Shown here: positions 31,737 through 39,446 of the stretch, in pieces | How positions within the stretch are numbered: the first letter of the stretch is position 1 | Layout of the letters: the number at the start of each line of letters is the position of its first letter | Origin: UBA10906 sp049296695 | Lineage (GTDB): Bacteria > Pseudomonadota > Gammaproteobacteria > Methylococcales > Methylomonadaceae | Direction of reading: 5' to 3' | DNA: 64,000 bases | Assembly: GCA_049296695.1 (NCBI GenBank) | Contig: JBAQSX010000179.1 | Span: 1 to 64,000 of the forward strand | Position numbers and translations under genes: made by a program | The notes under the pieces: model-generated | What the model was told of the DNA's origin: nothing | The model's database searches: none | Seen by the model: the letters and a program-made list of their open reading frames with translations, nothing else

Positions 31737-33932
31737 ATGTCACAAAATGATACAACCATGCGCTTGCTGAGTTATCACGAATTATTATTGACCTTGCAAG
31801 GTTTGTGTAAAGGTAAACAAACAGGCGTGATGCTTATCAGCAGTGAGGCGGCAGGTACTGCCCAATTAACCTTAGATCAGGGAGCAATTTTTGACATCAG
31901 TTGCGGCGGTGTCAGTGGTGAGGCGGCATTATTATTATTAAAAAAAATAACACAAGCCAAAGCGACCTTTTTTAAACGTACCCCCGGTACTGCCGAGCAA
32001 CAAATTAAATTATCAACTGCTGAGATTTTACAAACACTCGCCGATAAAACTGGGCAAGCGGTTGCAGCCAAACACATTGAGCCATCAGTTGCTAACGAAG
32101 CGGGTGGGCTTATTACTCAAATGATGATAATTGAAATGCACCTAGCCATTATCACAGGCCCTGTGGCACGCCTTATTTATTTAGACTACCGAGACGAAAT
32201 TCAACACGCTAATAGCTTGGAGGATTTAAGTATGGTAATCGAAAAAATGGCTCACCAAGTGTTAATTGGTGAACAACAAAAAATATTTAAACAAAATATC
32301 CGTGAATTTACTTATCGTTGCGCTTTAAAAAGAGGATCGCAAAATATTCTCGATATTTTAAAATCAAATGGTAGAGAATTAACGATTAATCCCCTAACCT
32401 TAGCTCTGTGTATTAAAAAACAAGCGGCGCATGGTGAAATGGGTGTTACTTTATTAAATAAATTAGCTACTCAAGTTGAATATGCGGGTAATTTAGCTGG
32501 CTTAGTCGAATTATTTGACTTATTACGATTTTTAGAAAAAACCACTAAAACAGGTTTTTTAAGTATTGAATTAAAAGGGCAAAAAGCAGGTTTTTATTTT
32601 GAGCAAGGTAAATTAATTAATGCTATTGAAGAAAATAAACGTGGCAGAGCTATCGCCATGAATATTTTACAATGGCAACCCGACACCATGCGTTTTAATT
32701 CATTAACACAAATTGATGTGCCTAAAGATATTTATCATACTGTTGATATGTTGATTGATATTTTACATAGCAAAGAGCTAATTAAAAAACCAGAAGAAAT
32801 AAAATTTGCTAAAACAACCTTAAACTCTACTCAATTACAAGATGCTTTAGCAAAAGAAATCGAACGTTTACAAACTAAAACTGCCGCTGGCAAAGAAACC
32901 ACTCGGCAAACTGAGGGTGAATATATTGGTTTAATTGCCCGCGCTATTCATTTAGTCGAAAGTTATGATAATGAGAAGGCAGAACAGCTGTTGTGTGATG
33001 TTTTGCAACATTATGACAGTAATTATAATGCGTGGCTGTGGCTAGCGCGTGTTACCAATAATATGAGTGCCATCGAATTTGCTTTAAAAAAAGCCGCTTA
33101 TATTAATCCGAAAAGACCTGAATTAATCGAGAAAATAAAAAAATTTAATATAGCCCGCGATAACATTAAAAGTAATTTTGTATTACGTTGTCCTTTTTGT
33201 TGGGCGGCTGTTAAAGAAAAAGACAATGACTGTCATTATTGTGGAGCTAGTTTTTTTATTGATGCTAATTTCTTTGATAAAAATACTAAATCAAAAACAG
33301 AAATTATGGATAAAGCCATTGCGCGTTATGATGAAGCGTTACAACGCGACTCCACTAATTTAAATAATGTCTATTTACATTTTTATTTGGCAATGGCCTA
33401 TCTTAATCGCTTCTATTATCAAGAAGCCTTAGCACAAATGAATGAAGCGGCAAAACTTGCCCCTGATAATAACGCTTTAATTAAACAAAATTCACTATTA
33501 GTCAGTTATATGCACTCAGTGGGTTTAATAGCATCTATGGAGATTTCAGAAAAAAAATCAATACTTTCAAAAAGAAAAGTGCTTGTAGTTGAAGACAGTA
33601 TGGTCACGCGTAAAGTGATTGCTAGAACTTTAACAGCCAATAATTATGAAGTATCTGAAGCAAAAGATGCCGACCAAGCTTTGGATTATATCGCCCATAA
33701 TAATCCTGATTTAGTGTTATTAGATATTATTTTACCCGGTAAAGATGGTTATCAGATTTTAGCTGAAATTAGAAAAAGACCACAATTAGTTAAAACACCT
33801 GTGATTATGTTGACTTCTAGGGATAGTTTATTTGATAAATTAAAAGGCAAGGTATCAGATGCTAATGAATATTTAACTAAGCCTTTTCAACCCGATGAAT
33901 TATTGCTAGTTGTAAAAAAATACTTAAAGTAA
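31737..33932 (+). CDS. PatA-like response regulator with DUF4388, TPR, zinc ribbon and receiver
   Basis: 731 residues. The N-terminus (about 8-110) and residues about 240-345 resemble DUF4388 units (GKQTGVMLISSEAAGTAQL and KTGFLSIELKGQKAGFYFEQ). A TPR-like helical part follows (about 395-470). A zinc ribbon, CPFCWAAVKEKDNDCHYCG, is near 485. More TPR helices precede a C-terminal receiver domain (about 612-731) with VVEDSMVTRK, phospho-acceptor LLDIILPGKDGY and the Lys in LTKPF. PatA-type regulators are output proteins of cyanobacterial and Beggiatoa-like Che/Pil systems. It is the first gene of the operon, 7 bp before the first CheB-like gene. Confidence 0.82.
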   Translation: MSQNDTTMRLLSYHELLLTLQGLCKGKQTGVMLISSEAAGTAQLTLDQGAIFDISCGGVSGEAALLLLKKITQAKATFFKRTPGTAEQQIKLSTAEILQTLADKTGQAVAAKHIEPSVANEAGGLITQMMIIEMHLAIITGPVARLIYLDYRDEIQHANSLEDLSMVIEKMAHQVLIGEQQKIFKQNIREFTYRCALKRGSQNILDILKSNGRELTINPLTLALCIKKQAAHGEMGVTLLNKLATQVEYAGNLAGLVELFDLLRFLEKTTKTGFLSIELKGQKAGFYFEQGKLINAIEENKRGRAIAMNILQWQPDTMRFNSLTQIDVPKDIYHTVDMLIDILHSKELIKKPEEIKFAKTTLNSTQLQDALAKEIERLQTKTAAGKETTRQTEGEYIGLIARAIHLVESYDNEKAEQLLCDVLQHYDSNYNAWLWLARVTNNMSAIEFALKKAAYINPKRPELIEKIKKFNIARDNIKSNFVLRCPFCWAAVKEKDNDCHYCGASFFIDANFFDKNTKSKTEIMDKAIARYDEALQRDSTNLNNVYLHFYLAMAYLNRFYYQEALAQMNEAAKLAPDNNALIKQNSLLVSYMHSVGLIASMEISEKKSILSKRKVLVVEDSMVTRKVIARTLTANNYEVSEAKDADQALDYIAHNNPDLVLLDIILPGKDGYQILAEIRKRPQLVKTPVIMLTSRDSLFDKLKGKVSDANEYLTKPFQPDELLLVVKKYLK

Positions 33933-33939
33933 CGCGACT

Positions 33940-34992
33940 ATGTTAAAACAACCTTATAGAATTTTAGTTGTTGATGATTCCAGTGTGATTCGTCAGGCGA
34001 TTGTGGCTATTATTAATAGTCATGATAATTTACAAGTTATCGGTGAGGCGACTAATGGTTATGAAGCTTTAAAACTGATAAAACAGCTTAAGCCTGATTT
34101 AGTCACTTTAGATGTAATTATGCCAAAAATGAGCGGCTTGACTACGCTCAAATATATTATGATTTTTTATCCCACGCCTGTGGTAATGCTTAGTAGTCTC
34201 ACTAAAGCGGGTGCGGCGATTACTTTTGACGCGCTTCGTTATGGTGCGGTTGACTTTATTGCAAAACCGTCTAAGCTTGACAATAATTCTTTGCGTTCAC
34301 AATCAAATGAGATTATTCAAAAAATATTGAGCGCGGTTAAAGTTAAAATTAATGCGATTCAATATATTAGGGTTAAACCTAAACAAACAAATATTTCCCT
34401 ACCTAAAATTAGCGCGAAGCATGTCGTAGTATTAGGGGTTGCTGAAGGTGGTTATGCGACCTTATTAAAAATAATACCGCGTTTATTATTACAGCCTTTA
34501 GCGACGTATCTAATTGTTTTTTATGAATCGGCTATTCATATTAATGGTTTTATTGAATATCTCAATCAATATAGTCAAGTATTAGTGACGCGCACTCAAG
34601 ATAATACTATTTTACAAACAGGCGTGTGTTATTTAAGTTTGGGTGAAGAATATGTCACAGTCCACGAGCAACAAAATCATTATAGGGTGCATGTGAGTCA
34701 CGCGCCGTTTTCTTCACGGCGCGGTTCTATTGATATGTTAATGTTTTCAGTAGCTGAAAGCTTAGGGAAACGCGCTTTAGGTGTTATTTTGACAGGTGCG
34801 GGTAGTGACGGCGCGGAAGGCTTAGAAGAACTGATTCGCGTGGGCGGCGGCGCGATTATTCAAGCTCCGATTAGTTGTCTGCATAAAAGTATGGCATTAT
34901 CGGCTTTAAATACCTGCGAAGCAGAAACTGTAGTGGTCGATACGGAAATCGCTACAGAAATTAATTATTTTTTAAAAAATTTGCAGTCCTAA
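33940..34992 (+). CDS. CheB-like receiver/methylesterase protein lacking catalytic Ser and His
   Basis: 350 residues. The receiver domain (1-130) has DDSS, phospho-Asp58 (LVTLDVIMPKMSG), SSLTKAG and AKPSK. The C-terminal domain (about 158-350) follows CheB, but the nucleophile motif GASTGG reads GVAEGG (Ser to Ala168). The HMP histidine region reads VFYESAI (His to Tyr195). The third residue, in LTGAGSDGAEG, is kept (Asp290). It should fold like CheB but cannot use the known triad. A phosphorylation-controlled scaffold or binding role is inferred. Confidence 0.85.
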   Translation: MLKQPYRILVVDDSSVIRQAIVAIINSHDNLQVIGEATNGYEALKLIKQLKPDLVTLDVIMPKMSGLTTLKYIMIFYPTPVVMLSSLTKAGAAITFDALRYGAVDFIAKPSKLDNNSLRSQSNEIIQKILSAVKVKINAIQYIRVKPKQTNISLPKISAKHVVVLGVAEGGYATLLKIIPRLLLQPLATYLIVFYESAIHINGFIEYLNQYSQVLVTRTQDNTILQTGVCYLSLGEEYVTVHEQQNHYRVHVSHAPFSSRRGSIDMLMFSVAESLGKRALGVILTGAGSDGAEGLEELIRVGGGAIIQAPISCLHKSMALSALNTCEAETVVVDTEIATEINYFLKNLQS

Positions 34993-35018
34993 TTGTTTAT
35001 TCAAATGGAGAATCAATC

Positions 35019-38000
35019 ATGATGACAGGCTTTAATAATCTAAGCTTAAAAATTAAGCTGCTGATATTCTTTTTGGCGGTAGGTTTAATTCCGTTTTTAA
35101 CAGGGGGTAGTATTGCTTATAACGCCTCAGAATCGGCATTAAGAAGCCAAATTATTGCTCAGCTTGACGGTATTCGAGAAACTAAAAAACGTCAGATTGA
35201 TGGTTATTTTGACGAACGTAAAGGCGATATGGAGGTTTTAACGCAAACGGCGCAAGCTTTATGGCAACAAAGTTCTAGTGCTTTAGAAGGGATTCAAACC
35301 CAAAAACGGGATCGGGTACAAAACTATTACAATCGGGTTTTAAAACTCGGTGAAGACGCGAAACTTAATATACGTTTTACTGAAGGCGTTAAACGCTTTT
35401 CAGATGCGATGGCAAAAGGGGTTTCAAGTCCTGAATATAAAGCAGTCTTAAATGATAGGGATAAAGGTTTAAAATCCATTCGTGATAACTTTGCTGTGTC
35501 CAATGTATTATTAATTGATGCCAGTGGTGATATTGTTTATAGCAGTAATGCGACTAGTGATTTGGGACAAAATGTTAAAGAAGGTAATTTAAAAAATTCA
35601 GTATTAGGCAAAGCTTTTGCCAAAGCCCGTTATGAATCAGTAGTAGAGGATTTTGCTTATTATGAACCTTTAAAAGAATGGGCTTCTTTTGTAGCAACGC
35701 CTTTAACCGATGATAATGGTAATACTTTTTTAGGTACAGCCGTATTTCAAATAGCAGATAGTGAAATTAATCGTATTATTCAAAACCGTACAGGTTTAAG
35801 TGCTTCATCGGAATCTTTTTTAATTGCTAAAGAGGCTAATGGTGATGTTATTTATCGTTCTGATAGGGTAATTAAACAAGGTAAAATTGGCGATAAAAGA
35901 AATAATTCAGCTGTTGTTGACGCGGCATTATCAGGTCGCAGTGGTCGTATTTTTGAAGTAGGTAGTACAGGTAAATACGAGTTAGCTTTATATGATACGC
36001 TGAAAATAGGTGGATTCAATTGGGCGATTATTACTTCAGCATTAGTCGAAGAAATTATTTCACCTAAAGCCGAAAGTGATAATGAAGATTATTTTGGTAA
36101 ATATGTAAAATCTTATGGCTATTATGACTTAATGATTGTGGCAAACGATGGTCACGTTTTTTATACCGTAGCTCATGAAGCCGATTACAACACGAATGTA
36201 TTTACAGGGCAGTATAAAAATACAGGTTTGGGTAAAGTCGCTAAAAAGTCCTTTGAGCAACGCGGTCTTGCTTTTGAAGATATGGCGCGTTATGCCCCTT
36301 CTGATAATCAAGTAGCAGGCTTCGTGGCGCAACCCATCACCGACCACGGCGAACAAATTTTTACAGTGGTCTTGCAGTTAAACCCTGAAGGGATTAACAA
36401 AATCATGCAAGAACGTACAGGCTTGGGTAAAACAGGTGAATCCTATTTAGTGGGTTCAGATTATTTAATGCGTTCTGACTCTATTCAAGACCCTAATCAT
36501 AAACTGCAAGCGTCATTTGATAGACCCGAAACAGGTTCGGTAAAAACCATTGCCACAGAAGAGGCTTTGCAAGGTAAATCAGGTTCTAAAAGTTTTGTTG
36601 GTTATACGGGTAATTTGATTTTGGCATCTTACACGCCGATTTCAGTCTATGGTGACATTAACTGGGTGCTAATTTCTAAAATGGATGATGATGAGGCTTT
36701 TGCACCGATTAGCAATTTCGCTCATCAAATGGAAATTCTAGGTATCATCATTTTGATTATGGTTATCTTGGTGGCGTTATGGGTGGCGGGTTCTATTTCT
36801 AATCCTATTGTAACGATGGCGAACGTTATTACCCAGATTGCGACCAACCGTGACTTAACACTTAAAGTCCCCAGTGGTGGCAAAGACGAAATCGGTACCA
36901 TGACCGAAGCGTTTAACAATATGATTGAGGTGATTCATAACGCCTTTAAAGTTGTAAACGACTCAGCGGTAAAAGTTGCCGCTAACGCCGATGACGTGGC
37001 AAAACGTGCTACGGGTAACAGAGAGCGTTCTTTAAAAGAATTAGCACGCACCAAAGAAGCCACAGGTTTGATTACTGAAATGGGTAATACCGCAGGTAAA
37101 GTCAGCTCAGCCTCACAAGCGCAAAAAGAAGCTGCTGAATCGTCTGCTAAAACCATTAGTCATTTGCTCACCGCCGTTGAACAGGTGGCGCAGTCAACCA
37201 AAGTTCAAAATAAAGAAGCGCAAGAAACCATGAGCAGAGTTTCAGAAATGGGTGCAACTGGTGCGAAGGTTGTGGCAACAGCGCGTGAACAAGGTTCGAT
37301 GGTATCTAAAGTATCAACTGCTATCTCTGCCATTTCAAGCGCGGTGGACAGCATGAACAAAGCCGTTTCACAAGCGACTCAATACGGCAAAGCCTCATTA
37401 TTAGCCGCCGAAGAAGGCAAACGCTCAGTGGCATCAACGGTGGAGGGGATGCAGGCGATTGCCGAATCTTCCGAACAAATCTCCGACATCATCGGTGTAA
37501 TTACCGAAATTGCCGAACAAACCAACTTGTTAGCGTTAAACGCGGCAATCGAAGCGGCAAGAGCAGGGGCGCATGGTAAAGGTTTCGCGGTGGTGGCCGA
37601 CGAGGTGGGTAAACTCGCGCAACGCTCTTCAGAGGCGGCAAAAGAAATTACCCAGTTAATTAAAGACTCATCAAACCGCGTTGAAGAAGGTACAAAACTG
37701 ACGGGTGAATCTCAAAAATCGTTGATTAAAATTGACGAAGGTGGTCGAGTCAACATGCAAGCCATTGAAGAAATTGAAAAAACAGCCGTAGTGTTAGTAT
37801 CGGGTACAGCGCAAGTACAAAGCTTAATGACCGACTTGAACACCCTAGCCGAACAAATCGCGGGGATGGCGGGTGAACAAGGGGCGCGGCGTTCAGCGGC
37901 GGAAACTGCCTTGAACTTACTTTTGGAAGAATCCAATAAAATCGCCCAGTTAGTTGAAGGCGCGAACAAAGGGGCGCAAGAAGTAGGACAAGAAATGAAC

Positions 38001-38204
38001 GGCGTGGTGGCGCGTACAGGTGAGATGTCCTCAATGACCTCAGAACAAGCAGTACGCTCCAAAAAAGTAATGGAGATTTCTAATGAATCCGCAAAAGCCG
38101 CCGAACAAACCGCTGAAGGTGCGGGCGTGGTTGTGGGTATTACCGAAGGCTTGCAAAACCTATCACAAGAACTGACTACTCAGGTAAAACAATTCAAAAT
38201 TTAA
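35019..38204 (+). CDS. Methyl-accepting chemotaxis protein with a large tandem sensor
   Basis: 1061 residues, about twice the size of enteric receptors. Membrane segment 1 is about 12-33 and segment 2 about 572-594. The 540-residue periplasmic part holds two related modules, seen in the parallel words SFLIAKEANGDVIYRSD and SYLVGSDYLMRSD, and RIIQNRTGLSAS and KIMQERTGLGKT, suggesting Cache-type duplication. A HAMP domain (about 594-648) follows. The cytoplasmic hairpin tip is canonical: IAEQTNLLALNAAIEAARAG and GFAVVADEVGKLAQRS. It should signal through the adjacent CheW and CheA. No cheR is found in the window to methylate it. Confidence 0.93.
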   Translation: MMTGFNNLSLKIKLLIFFLAVGLIPFLTGGSIAYNASESALRSQIIAQLDGIRETKKRQIDGYFDERKGDMEVLTQTAQALWQQSSSALEGIQTQKRDRVQNYYNRVLKLGEDAKLNIRFTEGVKRFSDAMAKGVSSPEYKAVLNDRDKGLKSIRDNFAVSNVLLIDASGDIVYSSNATSDLGQNVKEGNLKNSVLGKAFAKARYESVVEDFAYYEPLKEWASFVATPLTDDNGNTFLGTAVFQIADSEINRIIQNRTGLSASSESFLIAKEANGDVIYRSDRVIKQGKIGDKRNNSAVVDAALSGRSGRIFEVGSTGKYELALYDTLKIGGFNWAIITSALVEEIISPKAESDNEDYFGKYVKSYGYYDLMIVANDGHVFYTVAHEADYNTNVFTGQYKNTGLGKVAKKSFEQRGLAFEDMARYAPSDNQVAGFVAQPITDHGEQIFTVVLQLNPEGINKIMQERTGLGKTGESYLVGSDYLMRSDSIQDPNHKLQASFDRPETGSVKTIATEEALQGKSGSKSFVGYTGNLILASYTPISVYGDINWVLISKMDDDEAFAPISNFAHQMEILGIIILIMVILVALWVAGSISNPIVTMANVITQIATNRDLTLKVPSGGKDEIGTMTEAFNNMIEVIHNAFKVVNDSAVKVAANADDVAKRATGNRERSLKELARTKEATGLITEMGNTAGKVSSASQAQKEAAESSAKTISHLLTAVEQVAQSTKVQNKEAQETMSRVSEMGATGAKVVATAREQGSMVSKVSTAISAISSAVDSMNKAVSQATQYGKASLLAAEEGKRSVASTVEGMQAIAESSEQISDIIGVITEIAEQTNLLALNAAIEAARAGAHGKGFAVVADEVGKLAQRSSEAAKEITQLIKDSSNRVEEGTKLTGESQKSLIKIDEGGRVNMQAIEEIEKTAVVLVSGTAQVQSLMTDLNTLAEQIAGMAGEQGARRSAAETALNLLLEESNKIAQLVEGANKGAQEVGQEMNGVVARTGEMSSMTSEQAVRSKKVMEISNESAKAAEQTAEGAGVVVGITEGLQNLSQELTTQVKQFKI

Positions 38205-38218
38205 TTATGTTTTTAATT

Positions 38219-38361
38219 GTTTGAATCAGGATTTACAGGATTATTTAATAACTGAAATTACGCAAGGTTATTAAAAACAGCATTGTAGGGGCGAATTTAT
38301 TCGCTTTTTGGTCGCAAAAGGCGAATAAATTCGCGCCCCTACAATTGCTTTATAATTCAGA
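38219..38361. repeat. Family-A repeat interrupted by an E+C unit
   Basis: The outer words TTTGAATCAGGATTTACAGG and ATTCAGACAAT are those that end family-A elements. Between them lies AATAACTGAAATTACGCAAG (family E), followed by GTAGGGGCGAATTTATTCGC...GCGCCCCTAC (family C, 38285-38342). The nesting suggests that E+C inserted into an A copy. It separates the receptor gene from cheW. Confidence 0.7.
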
Positions 38362-38430
38362 CAATAAAAACCTATTAATTGATTGACTGTAGTTATTTTA
38401 AAATAGCAATTATTTTGAGGAATATGACTT

Positions 38431-38961
38431 GTGACAGATAAATACACCATAACAAAAGCCGATGCTGAAAAAGAACAGCTTATTCAATTAGTCGGCTTTA
38501 AAATCGGTAAAGAAACCTTTGGCGTGGACATATTAATGGTGCAAGAAATTATTCGCTCCGCGCCTATTACCCACGTCCCTAATTCACCTGAATTTGTCGA
38601 AGGGGTTATTAATTTACGCGGTAGTATTATTCCCGTGATTGATTTGCGCAAACGCCTTGATTTACACACTGCCAATTATGCCAAAGAAAAAGATTGGATT
38701 TTAATACTTGATATTATGGGCAGAATTACAGGTTTTATTGTCGATTTAGTCACCGAGGTAATTAAAGTACAAGAAGACAGTATTGAGCCACCGCCTGAAA
38801 TTATTGTGGCAGGATTGCATAGTCAATATATTCGTGGCGTGTGTGAAATCGACAAAGAATTATTAATTCTTTTAGATTTTAATCGGATTTTATTAATCGA
38901 TGAATTAAAAAAGTTGAAATCGATTAATATGAATGAATCTAGCAACAACGCCAATTCATAA
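38431..38961 (+). CDS. cheW: CheW coupling protein
   Basis: 176 residues from GTG. An ATG eight bases upstream is out of frame and closes after five codons, and TTGAGG ending at 38420 is the ribosome site. The single CheW domain has LVGFKIGKETFGVDILMVQE, PNSPEFVEGVINLRGSIIPV and VDLVTEVIKVQEDSIEPPPE. It links the receptor to CheA. A family-D palindrome lies just downstream (38990-39015). Confidence 0.95.
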   Translation: MTDKYTITKADAEKEQLIQLVGFKIGKETFGVDILMVQEIIRSAPITHVPNSPEFVEGVINLRGSIIPVIDLRKRLDLHTANYAKEKDWILILDIMGRITGFIVDLVTEVIKVQEDSIEPPPEIIVAGLHSQYIRGVCEIDKELLILLDFNRILLIDELKKLKSINMNESSNNANS

Positions 38962-38989
38962 AAATTGCAACATTAATAATTAACTGCTT

Positions 38990-39015
38990 GGAATGCAAAC
39001 CTAGATTTGCATTCC
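38990..39015. repeat. Family-D palindrome between cheW and cheY
   Basis: Arms GGAATGCAAACCT and AGATTTGCATTCC (one mismatch). Words resembling TTGCAAC (38965) and GGTCGCAA (39025) flank it. The cheY start follows 70 bp later. Confidence 0.7.
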
Positions 39016-39085
39016 ATTATTAATGGTCGCAAAAAATCTATCACTTAAGTTTATAAAAACCAATACTGCACAAAAGGTACTAGCT

Positions 39086-39433
39086 ATGCGTATTTTAATT
39101 GTTGATGATTCGGCAATGATGCGAAAAATGATTGCCAAAGTATTATCAACGCGTGGTAATCATACTATTGTAGGTGAGGCAAAAGACGGACTGGAAGCCT
39201 TAGAACAATATAAAGCCTTAAAACCCGATTTAGTGACAATGGATATTACTATGGACCCTATGGACGGATTAACGGCGGCTAGAGAAATTTTATTATATGA
39301 CAGCAAAGCCCATATTGTTTTTCTCTCCAATTTAGACAAAGACAAATATAACGAAGATATTAAAAATATCGGCGCGGTAGGTTTTGTCAATAAACACAAA
39401 TCTCAAGATATTCTTGATATTATCAACGGCTAA
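39086..39433 (+). CDS. cheY: CheY-type single-domain response regulator
   Basis: 115 residues from MRILIVDDSAMMRK. A start 63 bp earlier would add an unrelated basic leader overlapping the repeat-bearing gap. The acidic pocket DD, phospho-Asp in LVTMDITMDPMDG, the SNLDK region and the NKHKS lysine are present. It could drive flagellar, pilus or gliding output. No motor genes are in the window. It is slightly short at the C-terminus (about 5-10 residues). Confidence 0.9.
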   Translation: MRILIVDDSAMMRKMIAKVLSTRGNHTIVGEAKDGLEALEQYKALKPDLVTMDITMDPMDGLTAAREILLYDSKAHIVFLSNLDKDKYNEDIKNIGAVGFVNKHKSQDILDIING

Positions 39434-39446
39434 ATAGGGTCTTTTT

